From Photobacterium sp. Ph5 (GTDB lineage Bacteria > Pseudomonadota > Gammaproteobacteria > Enterobacterales > Vibrionaceae), in assembly GCF_022129445.1 (NCBI RefSeq), contig NZ_JADQAQ010000036.1:1-48903 (forward strand): DNA of 48,903 nt, written 5' to 3'. Shown here piece after piece: positions 24,512 to 33,917 of this stretch. How positions within the stretch are numbered: the first letter of the stretch is position 1; each line of letters opens with the position of its first letter. The position numbers and the translations under genes were made by a program. A model generated the notes under the pieces. That model was not told where the DNA came from and ran no database searches. It saw nothing but the letters and a program-made list of their open reading frames with translations.

Positions 24512-25846
24512 TTGAAAACACAAGACATCTTCGTACTCGGTCTCACGACATTTGCCCTCTTTCTTGGTGCAGGTAACTTGATTTTTCCACCCGCTATGGG
24601 ATTGGATGCTGGTACATCTTTGACTTCTGCTATGGGCGGTTTTTTAATCACAGCTGTAGGTTTACCTGCATTTACCATCATTGTGCTAGGTCGAATTGGT
24701 AATACCAATAATCTAACCAAAGCGCTACCTAAGTGGCTAGGAACGACATTTTGGGTATTGCTCTTTACCGCTATTGGTCCTGCTTTTGGTATGCCTCGCG
24801 CCGTTACCGTCGCGTATGAAATGGGTATCCAACCATTTTTTAACAGTGATCACTTAGTGACTTTCTCTATCATCTTTTCTGCGTTAACTCTATTTCTCGC
24901 GTTTAAACCCGGTAACCTTGTGACTTACATTGGTAAGATCATGACACCAGCCTTAATTATTCTTTTATGCGGTTTAGGATTAGCGGCTTTTCTTAATCCA
25001 CTTAGCGCACCAGCAACTCCGTTTGGTGATTATCAAACAGGTGCAGTAACAAGTGGCTTAATACAAGGTTATATGACCATGGATGCGATTGCGGCGGTTG
25101 GCTTTGGTTGGGTAATCATTCATGCAATTAAGGCGAAAGGAGTCACAACACAGCAAGGTATTGCGTCCGCATCAATTAAAGTTGCGCTTATTTATGCCAC
25201 GCTAATGGCAGCTTGTTACATCATTATGGGCTATGTAGGTGCAACATCATCAACGATTGCCGAGCATGGTGTAAATGGTAGCGTGATCTTAACTCGTTAC
25301 GTTGCAGGTGAATTTGGTCATTACGGACAATGGTTATTAGCTGCTATTATCTTAATGGCATGTTTAACCACAACAGTGGGCTTAACCAATGCGTGCGCTG
25401 AATATTACCAAGATACCTTCAAAGCATCATTCGGTTTCACTGCAACAATCATCGTTGTGCTAACGGGTATTATCGCGAATTTCGGATTAAACGATATTCT
25501 GAAAGTAAGCTTACCTGCCATCCTTGTACTTTGTCCGGTTGCCATCGCATTAGTATTAGCATCATTAGCGGCATCAACATTTACCGTTTCACGCCTTACA
25601 CACAGTGCGGTTCTGATCACAGCAACACTTTTCGGTACTATTGATGCTATTAATATATTAGGAAAAATGCCAAAAGAACTTGGTGACTTTTTCAGCGATA
25701 CATTACCGCTTTACAACGCACATGCAGGTTGGTTATTACCGTCTTTATTCATGTTAATTACGACAGCGATGATTGGGCGTACAGCAAGCGCAGAGAAAAA
25801 GTTTAGACGTGTTGACTACCGATTAAAAACGGCAAATAACGATTAA
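24512..25846 (+). CDS. brnQ: Branched-chain amino acid carrier BrnQ, second copy (isoleucine-type leader)
   Basis: 444-residue paralogue of the preceding BrnQ, alignable end to end (TTFALFLGAGNLIFPPAM; PRAVTVAYEMGIQPFF; GYMTMDAIAAVGFGWVII; LMACLTTTVGLTNA). It is a sodium-coupled type LIVCS symporter of the inner membrane. The TTG at 24512 is chosen because it follows AGG at eight bases and gives (M)KTQDIFVLGL, matching the first copy's (M)KRRELAAIGF. An in-frame ATG at 24497 would overlap the Shine-Dalgarno sequence. It ends at a strong terminator. With its own promoter, leader and terminator it is an independent unit. Confidence 0.93.
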   Translation: MKTQDIFVLGLTTFALFLGAGNLIFPPAMGLDAGTSLTSAMGGFLITAVGLPAFTIIVLGRIGNTNNLTKALPKWLGTTFWVLLFTAIGPAFGMPRAVTVAYEMGIQPFFNSDHLVTFSIIFSALTLFLAFKPGNLVTYIGKIMTPALIILLCGLGLAAFLNPLSAPATPFGDYQTGAVTSGLIQGYMTMDAIAAVGFGWVIIHAIKAKGVTTQQGIASASIKVALIYATLMAACYIIMGYVGATSSTIAEHGVNGSVILTRYVAGEFGHYGQWLLAAIILMACLTTTVGLTNACAEYYQDTFKASFGFTATIIVVLTGIIANFGLNDILKVSLPAILVLCPVAIALVLASLAASTFTVSRLTHSAVLITATLFGTIDAINILGKMPKELGDFFSDTLPLYNAHAGWLLPSLFMLITTAMIGRTASAEKKFRRVDYRLKTANND

Positions 25847-25848
25847 TA

Positions 25849-25882
25849 AAAAACGGCGATATTGGGGTATCGCCGTTTTTTT
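25849..25882 (+). terminator. Intrinsic terminator of the second brnQ
   Basis: AAACGGCGATA (25851-25861) with TATCGCCGTTT (25868-25878), followed by a T-run. Strong. Confidence 0.93.
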
Positions 25883-26460
25883 ACTTTTTTATCGATATGA
25901 TAAACTAAGCTTACGATGAGAATGACGGCTTAAATAACATAAGCTTTTTTAATACTTATTTCTGAGTTCATAAATACATAACGAACTTCTTATGTTAAAT
26001 CGACAATTTCTTCAAGTAGCTTTAATTTAGGGTAAATTTTCTTTATCTGTTGTGATCAATAAAACTGCAGACACCTTTAAAATGTTACCCTATATTATCA
26101 TTCAGGCTTATTTTTACTATGATGCCATTCTCTTAAAAAGTTCATACTTCGCTAAAATCAACAATAAATATAAGTGCTTTAGTTCATTATTTCTAAAAAG
26201 CTTACCTCCTCTGTATCATCCTGAACTCCAATATTCCCAAAACCTACATGTGCTTATAAATTTACACATTTCAAATTAAAAAACCAAGTCTACAATGCAA
26301 CCCAGTACAATAAACTTCGACTTTATTTAGAATTACGATAAAAATAATAATATATAACATTATGTTATATTTAATGACTCGCAAAAAAATATATTTAACT
26401 TTAATTAAGCAATGGATGTTTATATTTTTAGCTCGCTAGGAGATTCAATCAATCAGAAAA
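25883..26460. other. AT-rich intergenic DNA before the large lipoprotein gene
   Basis: No supported gene. A frame at 26052-26279 has no Shine-Dalgarno sequence and an implausible composition. An exact palindrome ATATAACAT-T-ATGTTATAT lies at 26352-26370, about 100 bases before the lipoprotein start, and could be an operator or just AT-rich chance. Confidence 0.4.
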
Positions 26461-26476
26461 ATTAATGGAACTAAGA

Positions 26477-28621
26477 ATGAACTTTAAATTATCGTTACTT
26501 GCAACATCACTATCTACAGCGCTATTACTTTCAGGCTGTGGCGGTGGCGATTCTTCAATTGAAGATAAAATTAAGGATGCAATTACAGAAACCGTTGCAG
26601 ATGAGAGTATTACAATAACTGGAGCTATAGCTGTCAAAGTCATCGATGGTTACCTTACTAAGGCTGAAATCTGTGTTGATAAAAACAACAATAGTATTTG
26701 TGAAGCAGATGAAAAACTAGACACGCTTACTGATGAAAATGGTCAACTAGAAATAACAGAAGAAAACCGACAATACCCATTAATCGCGAATGTTATTGCT
26801 GGTAAAAGTTCAGATACAGACCGTGTCGGTAAAAGTGTCAAAAGTTATTCGATGACTGCAACTGCTGGGAAAACAGTTATCACCCCTTTTACAACGCTTG
26901 CTAGCATTCAAAATTTAACTATTGATGAATTAGCAGCTAAATACAATTTAGATAGCTCTGTTATTTCTGGTGACTATATCGAAGCAAAGAAAGCTGAAGA
27001 CACAAAAGAATCAGCAGTAAAAGCTCACGCATTGGCACGTAGTATTGCAAATCAATTAGATGAAACTATTTCTGCAACAAAAGATGATATTGATACTATA
27101 AATAAAAATATTGAAAAAGTTTCGTCAGAAATTGATAATTTAATTAACAATGACAAACTTGATGTAGTTGATAATACTGACTTCAATATAAATGATGGTG
27201 ATGTAAGTCAAGTTAAGATAATTAATGAATTAAAGCCATATCTAGAAAATGGGGGAGAATGGTATTACTTAAGAGAAGGTTACGATGCTTTATATAAAAT
27301 AACATTTGAAAAAAATCAAAAAAAATACTATCAAGTTGGTTTTTCTGAACAATATATCGAGTCTTATTCAATATCAAAAAACAAATTATATGTAAATAAC
27401 ACTCAATCATCTTCTTATATTGAGGGGTTTTTGTACTTAAGTGACAATTTCTCATTAACACATATCAATAGTAATGATAATATATTATTACTGACAAAAA
27501 ATAATCTAGAATCTATATCTCCTATTGAAATCAACATTAGTGATTTAATCAATAATAATCATTACTTTATTTTCAATGATGATGATTATGGTGTAGATGA
27601 AAGTTTTGCACAATTAAAATTCTCTTCAGATAATTCATTTACAAGCACTGAAGATGGAAATACTGAAAGCGGTTCATGGTCGATTGTGGACTATACATTA
27701 CCAGATACAGCAGTCATAACCAAAGCTCTAGAACTAAAATTCCCAGACGAAGAAGATAAAACTGAAAAATGGATTTTATTAGAAAAAAATGATGACGCCA
27801 TGGTTTTTGGTTCTTACACAACTAGTGAAAGCCATGAATTTGATGAAAGATCAGAACTACATTTGCAAGGCTTTAGTTTTCATAATAAAAACACAGCAAC
27901 ATCTATTTTCAACCAGTGGAAATATGGTGAGACTCTAATCAATGATGACTTAAAGAAACATATTGAAAATGATCAATACTGGTACTCTGCAAGCTTTAAT
28001 AAAAGTAAGTATAATGAAAGTGGATTTGATAAGCTTATTTATAAAAATGGAACCGTTTCTGGTACCAATAAAGATGATTCAGAAGCCAAAAGTACAACGT
28101 ACACAATAGAAGATAATAAAATAAGTTACACAGATATCAATGATGCTGATATCAGTATATACAATAGCGACTCATTCGATCTTAGAGTTGATGTTGATGT
28201 AAATGATCTTATATTAAATACCACAACCGATCTTCAAAACTATAAAAAAATAGAATTAACTGCTGAAGACTTTTCTGAACAGAAATGGAACATTGTCTTC
28301 GATAGCAGTAACTCTAGTAATACCATTCTTCCAAGTTATAATACGTTTAAATATAAAAAAGATGGAAGTTACTCATCTATTGGCGACGATCAAACACCAA
28401 TAACACGAAAATGGGACATTGTTAATGGTAGTTTAACTCATAAATCAAGTGATAGTAATTTAGATGAAACATTTATTGCAATCACAAAAGATAAACAATC
28501 TATGATACTTGCAAATATTGTAAATGGAAAAATCTCTATTCGGTATGCTTTATTTAAAGAGTCATATACAGCTAAAGATATTCTTAAGAAATGGAATTAT
28601 ATAAAAAATAACAAATCATAA
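26477..28621 (+). CDS. Large acidic outer-membrane-type lipoprotein, function unknown
   Basis: 714 residues. A lipoprotein signal peptide ends in LLLSGC with Cys21, followed by GGGDSS, a flexible tether typical of outer-membrane sorting. Residues about 50-130 contain a carboxypeptidase-regulatory-like or Ca-binding-like segment (VKVIDGYLTKAEICVDKNNN and GEADEKLD-like acidic loop). A helical stretch with the coiled-coil region ATKDDIDTINKNIEKVSSEI follows. The C-terminal two thirds are rich in Asp, Asn, Ser, Tyr and Trp with repeated short blocks of the GxWSI/KWxI kind (ESGSWSIVDYTLPD; RKWDIVNGSLTH), suggesting beta repeats. It is strongly acidic and AT-rich compared with neighbours. The ATG at 26477 has GGA eight bases upstream; an ATG four codons earlier is less likely. 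I do not recognise a family with confidence. Confidence 0.78.
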   Translation: MNFKLSLLATSLSTALLLSGCGGGDSSIEDKIKDAITETVADESITITGAIAVKVIDGYLTKAEICVDKNNNSICEADEKLDTLTDENGQLEITEENRQYPLIANVIAGKSSDTDRVGKSVKSYSMTATAGKTVITPFTTLASIQNLTIDELAAKYNLDSSVISGDYIEAKKAEDTKESAVKAHALARSIANQLDETISATKDDIDTINKNIEKVSSEIDNLINNDKLDVVDNTDFNINDGDVSQVKIINELKPYLENGGEWYYLREGYDALYKITFEKNQKKYYQVGFSEQYIESYSISKNKLYVNNTQSSSYIEGFLYLSDNFSLTHINSNDNILLLTKNNLESISPIEINISDLINNNHYFIFNDDDYGVDESFAQLKFSSDNSFTSTEDGNTESGSWSIVDYTLPDTAVITKALELKFPDEEDKTEKWILLEKNDDAMVFGSYTTSESHEFDERSELHLQGFSFHNKNTATSIFNQWKYGETLINDDLKKHIENDQYWYSASFNKSKYNESGFDKLIYKNGTVSGTNKDDSEAKSTTYTIEDNKISYTDINDADISIYNSDSFDLRVDVDVNDLILNTTTDLQNYKKIELTAEDFSEQKWNIVFDSSNSSNTILPSYNTFKYKKDGSYSSIGDDQTPITRKWDIVNGSLTHKSSDSNLDETFIAITKDKQSMILANIVNGKISIRYALFKESYTAKDILKKWNYIKNNKS

Positions 28622-28627
28622 AAACTA

Positions 28628-28655
28628 TAGCCCTAAGCAATTAGGGCTAATTTTT
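28628..28655 (+). terminator. Intrinsic terminator of the large lipoprotein gene
   Basis: TAGCCCTAA (28628-28636), GCAA loop, TTAGGGCTA (28641-28649), then ATTTTT. Confidence 0.93.
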
Positions 28656-28666
28656 CTAAAGTGGTA

Positions 28667-28972
28667 TTACAACTCATTCCACATTGCGGCACCCGGCGCC
28701 CATACTTCCACTTTATTCTTCTCTAAGTTACAGCGAAAGTTAATATCACCACGTTGAGCCGGTTTTATATGATCGACAAACACCCAGCCTCGGTTACTTT
28801 CGGATTGATTTTCAACATTATTAGCAATAATGGTTTCTGCTGCATATTGAGTTTTATTCGTTACCAAAATTTGGCACTGCTCGATATCGTTGGTAGAAGG
28901 TGGAGTAAAAGGAGTTGCTGTCATATCACAGCCAGTAAGTAGTAGCGCAATAAGTAAGATTTTAGTTTTCAT
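28667..28972 (-). CDS. Small hypothetical lipoprotein
   Basis: 101 residues. The signal peptide ends in the lipobox LLLTGC (Cys15) and is followed by a Thr/Pro-rich tether. The mature part has two further cysteines (IEQCQILV; NFRCNLE) and ends GAAMWNEL. No known domain was recognised. It is convergent with the large lipoprotein gene, and that gene's terminator lies between them. Shine-Dalgarno is weak. Envelope location is well supported; function is unknown. Confidence 0.72.
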   Translation of the reverse strand: MKTKILLIALLLTGCDMTATPFTPPSTNDIEQCQILVTNKTQYAAETIIANNVENQSESNRGWVFVDHIKPAQRGDINFRCNLEKNKVEVWAPGAAMWNEL

Positions 28973-29344
28973 CGTAGACTATTCATAGCATCAAAATGTG
29001 TCACTAATTGCAGGCGAAATATGAATATCAACGATATGCCATTAGCGAAGTTGTGCGGCATTTTATAGAGAAAAAAACAAATTGATAGTGTTAATTATTC
29101 CCAGAATTCATTCTTTTGAAGCTGATCACTCTCATAATACACCAGGTGAATTCTCAAAAAGAATAAAACTGAATTTTATCGTATAAAACAGAAGCATTAT
29201 TACGCCAGCCTTTCGCGGATATTTCTCATTCGTTACGATATTAAATCAGTGTTAACGATAACAGTATGAAATATTATTAAAAATCTATACCTTTCAAAAA
29301 TGACCACAATAAGCTATTTCCCTTCTATCAACTGTAAAAACAGA
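28973..29344. other. Intergenic DNA between the small lipoprotein and the hydrogenase island
   Basis: About 370 bases without a supported frame or RNA. A short imperfect repeat ATGCC/GGCAT lies near 29037-29061. I see nothing else in it. Confidence 0.4.
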
Positions 29345-29379
29345 AAAACCACAGGCACTTTTCATGAACCTGTGGTTTT
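29345..29379 (-). terminator. Terminator of the fhlA-hypB operon
   Basis: AAAACCACAGG (29345-29355) with CCTGTGGTTTT (29369-29379). On the minus strand the stem ends in TTTTTCTG. It lies just past the hypB stop. Confidence 0.9.
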
Positions 29380-29402
29380 AGATGTCAACTGAACCGTAAT
29401 TA

Positions 29403-30470
29403 CTATTGATGTTGTTGAAGTTGCTCAGTCAGCCAATTTAACCACGCATCCATCCCTTTACCCGTTTTAGCTGAAAGTTTTATGACCTGAATATTGGGAT
29501 TCACTTTTCGTGCATTAGCAATACAATCTTCAATGTTGATATCAACATACGGCAATAAGTCGACCTTGTTGATCAGCATTAAGTCCGCAGCAGCAAACAT
29601 ATTAGGGTATTTAAGCGGCTTATCTTCCCCTTCAGTGACTGACAAAATCGCGACTTTGCATGCCTCACCCAAATCAAAACTCGCTGGGCACACCAAGTTA
29701 CCGACATTTTCGATAAACAAGAAACCTGACTCATTCATTGCTAATTGATGATAAGCATCGTGCACCATTTGTGCATCTAAGTGGCAGCCTTTTCCTGTAT
29801 TAACTTGAATAGCTTGCACTTGTGTCGCACGAATACGATCCGCATCATTAGAGGTTTGCTGATCCCCTTCAATCACTGCACATGGATACTGCTGTTTTAG
29901 CTGCATCAGGGTTTCAGTAAGCAAGGTAGTTTTACCAGAGCCAGGACTTGATACTAGATTAAGCACAAGCTGTTTATTGGCTTCAAAATGCTCGCGATTA
30001 TGTTCAGCCAGTTTATTATTATTACCTAAAATATCCATCTCTAACGTCAAAAGTTGACGTTGAGAAACCCCAGCCACATGCACTTCAGCTTCGCCTCTAC
30101 CGTAGTGCAAATCACCTTTATCTAGGGTTTCAGGCTGATGATGGTCATGGCTATCATGAGTGTGGTTGTGATGTTCGTGCGATACATGATCATGATGAGA
30201 ATGTTGATGATGTGGGTGTGGGTGGCTGTGTTCATGGTGCGATGTTGCGGGTAAGGTGTAATGCACATGATGGTGAACATCACCTTGATGATAATAGTGA
30301 TGATGGATCACTACAGGCTGTTCATTACTCGCTTTATGAACATTGCCGTGATCATGGTGATGGTCATTGTGATGACTATGCCTATGATGATCGTGGTGGT
30401 GAGAACCATGATGATGGTGATCGTCGACACCTTCTACATGGCTATCTCCGCAGCCGCATACATTACACAT
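29403..30470 (-). CDS. hypB: Hydrogenase nickel-insertion GTPase HypB with very long His-rich domain
   Basis: 355 residues. The N-terminus carries the high-affinity nickel motif CxxCGC (MCNVCGCGD). Residues about 10-112 then contain 45 histidines, a nickel storage or buffering domain much longer than the short form in E. coli. The SIMIBI GTPase domain follows: P-loop SSPGSGKTT near residue 172, switch region [12 protein letters not shown], metal-binding GKGCHLD, and INKVDLL. It delivers nickel with HypA to the HycE active site. It starts within the hypA stop (TAATG, one base shared), so the two are translationally coupled. It is the last gene of the operon before a terminator. Confidence 0.96.
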   Translation of the reverse strand: MCNVCGCGDSHVEGVDDHHHHGSHHHDHHRHSHHNDHHHDHGNVHKASNEQPVVIHHHYYHQGDVHHHVHYTLPATSHHEHSHPHPHHQHSHHDHVSHEHHNHTHDSHDHHQPETLDKGDLHYGRGEAEVHVAGVSQRQLLTLEMDILGNNNKLAEHNREHFEANKQLVLNLVSSPGSGKTTLLTETLMQLKQQYPCAVIEGDQQTSNDADRIRATQVQAIQVNTGKGCHLDAQMVHDAYHQLAMNESGFLFIENVGNLVCPASFDLGEACKVAILSVTEGEDKPLKYPNMFAAADLMLINKVDLLPYVDINIEDCIANARKVNPNIQVIKLSAKTGKGMDAWLNWLTEQLQQHQ

Positions 30471-30811
30471 TATTCTACCTCAATATTTTTAATCATTAAT
30501 TCGTCACCGGTTTCAACTTTAAGCTGATAACCTTGGCAATGAGGGCAGCAGACACCACGCTCATCCATTTCGATATAGCGCTGACACTCCATACACCAAA
30601 CTTGAGCTTGTACTGACTCAATGGCTAACTTCGCGCCTTCTGCTATCGTTCCTCGTGTTGCAAATTCAAATCCTGTTGCCAATGCATGGGGCTCTATACA
30701 CGATAATGTCCCAATCGATAATGTCACTCGAGTTACACGATGAAAACCTTGCTTTTTCGCCTGTTCAACCACGGTATCTACCGTATTCATACTCAGTGAT
30801 AATTCATGCAT
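30470..30811 (-). CDS. hypA: Hydrogenase nickel-insertion protein HypA
   Basis: 113 residues, the family's usual length. The N-terminal MHE (His2, Glu3) binds nickel. The zinc site is formed by two Cys pairs (VWCMECQ and CCPHCQG). It acts with HypB to load nickel into the hydrogenase large-subunit precursor. It starts 18 bases after hypF ends and overlaps hypB by one base. Confidence 0.96.
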   Translation of the reverse strand: MHELSLSMNTVDTVVEQAKKQGFHRVTRVTLSIGTLSCIEPHALATGFEFATRGTIAEGAKLAIESVQAQVWCMECQRYIEMDERGVCCPHCQGYQLKVETGDELMIKNIEVE

Positions 30812-30829
30812 GACGAGATCTCTTCATTC

Positions 30830-33220
30830 TTATTTTTGATGTATGGCAAACCACAACTGACCTGCTGAAATAGATGCATCATTAGCAGGGAGTGCTTCAC
30901 CACAAAAAAGGGATAAACTGTGCGCGCTGGCTTTTTCAAACACTTCATCAACTAATACACGGTTTTGGAACACTCCACCGCCTAAAACAATCGGTAATGG
31001 CTTATAAGTTTGTCCTATAGTGACAATAACGTCAGCAATGGCACTAATAAAACTGTGCGCCAAACAATTTCGCCATGCTGGGCGATAATCATCGGCAACT
31101 AAACTTAACAGTGGTAACGCATATTCAAAAAGTGGCTGCCAATCAATCACACCATTAGCGTCAACAGCGAAAGAAATAGGTTGATGACATCGATCTTTCA
31201 TTGCCGCTTGTTCGAGTTTCAACCCGCACTCACCTTCATAATCAACGCGATCAACCAAACCTAACAAGCTTGTCCACGCATCAATTAAACGCCCCATCGA
31301 TGAGGTATAAGGTGATTGACTACCTGTCTGCCATAATCGGTATAGGTTATTGAAATAAACATCACTCCACTCTTTAAACGCTGACAACTGCATCGCTTTA
31401 ATCGCATCGACTGAGTAACATTCCAATAAAAGAGCAAATAACAAACGAGCTGGCTCTTTTATCGCTTTTTCGCCTCCAATTAAGCGAAATTGACGTAAAT
31501 GTCCGACACGTTGATAACTTTGTGGCGTAGAAAGTAAGACTTCACCTCCCCACACGGTGTGATCATCACCCCAACCAGTCCCATCAAAGGTAAAACCTAA
31601 AACCGGCTCCGTTAAATTATGCTCAGCCATCACAGCTAATACATGGGCATGATGGTGCTGCACCTTTAAAAGTGGTGTGACCAAATGGGCTTTGGCTTGG
31701 TATTTTTCAGCAAATTGAGAGGAATGATAATTAGGGTGTTTATCACACACCAATTGCTGTGGCTTAACATTATAAAGCGCCGTTAAATGGTTAACCGTTT
31801 CTTGATAACGCAGCTCGGTATCGAGATCGTCTAAATCACCAATATAGGGAGATATTAGCCATTGCTGAGGTAATGCTAACCCTATGGTTGATTTTTGCTC
31901 AGCGCCTAAGGATACGGTGATATTGCCTGTACTTTGTTTGCTACCAGTAACGAAATGACTCACAGGCGCATAGCCTCTTGCCATACGTAGCACACGGATC
32001 TTGCCGCCAGCATAATGTACAAGGCTATCATCGCACGCACTCTCAATCGGACGATTATGATCTAAAATACCGCTGATTTTCCCTGAAAATTGAGTACAGA
32101 CTTGAGCTAACTCAGTGGCAATAGGCATACCTGATAAGTTCGCACTGGTCATAACAAGTGCACTTGTCGCACCTATTGCTTTTAATTCATCAAACAACAA
32201 ATAATGCAATGGCGTATACGGCAGCATGATTCCTAGATACGGTACATTCGGAGCAACATTTTCAGCTAATACGTCTTCTGCTCGCGTTACTTCTTCTGCA
32301 ACAATATCTAAACGCTTATTCATGAGAACAATAGGTCTAGCTTGCGCTGCTAATGCTCTCCATTCAGCATCACAACCTTCAACGAATTGTTGAGCAATGT
32401 CATCACTTGCCGCCATGATGGCTAACGGTTTTGACTGGCGATGTTTAAGCTTACGTAATCTCGCCACAGCTTGAGCGTTAGTGGCATCACACGCTAAATG
32501 AAAACCACCGATGCCTTTAACTGCAACAATTTCGCCGTCTTTAATCTTTTGCGCAAGCTGCTCAATCGCTGTTTTTTTTGTTGCAACAAGTGGTAATTCT
32601 CCACTCGATTTCACTCGCTGCTGTGCATCATAAAGCGTTACCCAAGGGCCGCAGCAGTCACAACTAATCGGCTGAGCATGATAACGACGATCGACTGGAT
32701 TTTGATATGCCTCGGCACAATCAGGGCACAACGAAAAATCCCGCATACTGGTTACTGCACGATCATAAGGTAGCGCTTTTATAATGCTGTAACGTGGACC
32801 GCAATGGGTACAGTTGGTAAATGGGTATTGGAAGTATCGAGAATCTGGATTGGAAATATCCCGCTTACAAGCATCACAAAGCCCTTGATCTGGTGAAATA
32901 GATACCGTTGTGCTGTCACGGCACTGACTTTGCTCTATACCAAAGGTATTCGGCTTTTCCAATTCAGACCATAGCGATAAAGTGCGAATTGCCACATCAT
33001 CAATGCGACTTAAAGGAGGCGCTTGGTCAATTAACTGCGAAGTGAAAATAGTTAATGTATCAAGAGAGCCTTGCACATCTATTTTCACCCCTTCTGAATC
33101 ATTGATCACCGAACCAACTAGCACATGTTGTGTCGCTAGTTGGTAGACAAAGGGGCGGAAACCGACCCCCTGTACAATGCCGGTAATATGAATATATTGT
33201 CGTGCAATGTTGTCTGTCAC
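30830..33220 (-). CDS. hypF: Carbamoyltransferase HypF
   Basis: 796 residues. It makes the cyanide-ligand precursor by transferring carbamoyl from carbamoyl phosphate to HypE. Domains in order: acylphosphatase-like (ITGIVQGVGFRPFVYQLA), two zinc-finger motifs (CDACKRD...CTHCGP; CPDCAE...CDCCGP), a YrdC-like domain (KGIGGFHLACDA; LVMTSANLSGMP), and a Kae1-like domain (VQHHHAHVLAVMAEH; GFTFDGTGWGDD; VLGGGVFQNRVL). It lies between hupE (16-base gap) and hypA. Its partners HypC, HypD and HypE are not in this window. Confidence 0.97.
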   Translation of the reverse strand: MTDNIARQYIHITGIVQGVGFRPFVYQLATQHVLVGSVINDSEGVKIDVQGSLDTLTIFTSQLIDQAPPLSRIDDVAIRTLSLWSELEKPNTFGIEQSQCRDSTTVSISPDQGLCDACKRDISNPDSRYFQYPFTNCTHCGPRYSIIKALPYDRAVTSMRDFSLCPDCAEAYQNPVDRRYHAQPISCDCCGPWVTLYDAQQRVKSSGELPLVATKKTAIEQLAQKIKDGEIVAVKGIGGFHLACDATNAQAVARLRKLKHRQSKPLAIMAASDDIAQQFVEGCDAEWRALAAQARPIVLMNKRLDIVAEEVTRAEDVLAENVAPNVPYLGIMLPYTPLHYLLFDELKAIGATSALVMTSANLSGMPIATELAQVCTQFSGKISGILDHNRPIESACDDSLVHYAGGKIRVLRMARGYAPVSHFVTGSKQSTGNITVSLGAEQKSTIGLALPQQWLISPYIGDLDDLDTELRYQETVNHLTALYNVKPQQLVCDKHPNYHSSQFAEKYQAKAHLVTPLLKVQHHHAHVLAVMAEHNLTEPVLGFTFDGTGWGDDHTVWGGEVLLSTPQSYQRVGHLRQFRLIGGEKAIKEPARLLFALLLECYSVDAIKAMQLSAFKEWSDVYFNNLYRLWQTGSQSPYTSSMGRLIDAWTSLLGLVDRVDYEGECGLKLEQAAMKDRCHQPISFAVDANGVIDWQPLFEYALPLLSLVADDYRPAWRNCLAHSFISAIADVIVTIGQTYKPLPIVLGGGVFQNRVLVDEVFEKASAHSLSLFCGEALPANDASISAGQLWFAIHQK

Positions 33221-33236
33221 GCTAACTGCCCTGTAA

Positions 33237-33824
33237 TTAAGACAGCATTAAGATGCCACCAAATGCCGCCATAACGACACCTAGGACATTAGTAACACGG
33301 CGATTAGCAGCTGAAGCCGCGATAGCTTTACCTAATACCACACCACACGCATGTAGAATTGCCGTTGCTAGTACGAAACCGATAAAGAATTCAACAGCCT
33401 TAGCACCTAAAGGCATTTCCATACCGTGAGCCATACCGTGGAATAATGCAAATGCCATTACTGCACCTGTCGCTACTTTCGCAGATATACGACCACCCGC
33501 TAATAGCATGCCGCCCATTGCAATCACAGATACAGCAATACCTAGTTCAACACCTGGGATCACAACACCTGATACACCTAAAGCAGCACCTACAATCATG
33601 ATTGAGATAAAAGCAAGAGGTAAACGTGAAATCGCTTTACCACCCATCATAGCCGCTAATAGACCCACACCTACCATAACACTTAGGTGATCCATGCCCG
33701 TAAATGGGTGAACAAAACCACTCATAAACGCAGAAGCATGAGGACCAATGTGACCAGGGTGTGCTAAAGCAAGAGGAGAAAAAGAAGTAGTTAGCAAGCC
33801 CAACATTAGATGTTTCATTTTCAT
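33237..33824 (-). CDS. hupE: HupE/UreJ-family nickel transporter
   Basis: About 195 residues. The N-terminal signal-like segment ends ALAHPGHIG, and the family motif HPFTGMDHL is present. About six transmembrane helices are Gly- and Ala-rich (MVGVGLLAAMMGGKA; MAFALFHGMAHGMEMP). It supplies nickel to the hydrogenase and replaces the Nik ABC importer in this island. The ATG at 33824 is chosen for AGAAG upstream; the open frame extends 17 codons further, to an unlikely start. It sits between fdhD and hypF. Confidence 0.9.
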   Translation of the reverse strand: MKMKHLMLGLLTTSFSPLALAHPGHIGPHASAFMSGFVHPFTGMDHLSVMVGVGLLAAMMGGKAISRLPLAFISIMIVGAALGVSGVVIPGVELGIAVSVIAMGGMLLAGGRISAKVATGAVMAFALFHGMAHGMEMPLGAKAVEFFIGFVLATAILHACGVVLGKAIAASAANRRVTNVLGVVMAAFGGILMLS

Positions 33825-33917
33825 ATTATATCTTCTTAATAAAAGTAACCGGAGGTCCGGAGGGTTATAAAACACTTCACGCGATGAGTAAGCGTAAAGT
33901 ACGATGAAAGCACGAGA

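Noticed and set aside
24262..24576. Plus-strand frame of 104 codons over the second brnQ leader
   Set aside because: It overlaps the Ile-rich leader and the start of brnQ in another frame, and its Cys/Trp/Tyr-rich product looks like a shadow.
26052..26279. Plus-strand frame of 75 codons in AT-rich intergenic DNA
   Set aside because: No ribosome site, no recognisable composition, isolated; probably chance.
30200..30500. Plus-strand frames rich in His, Asp, Met or Val opposite hypB
   Set aside because: They are complementary readings of the His codon run in hypB.
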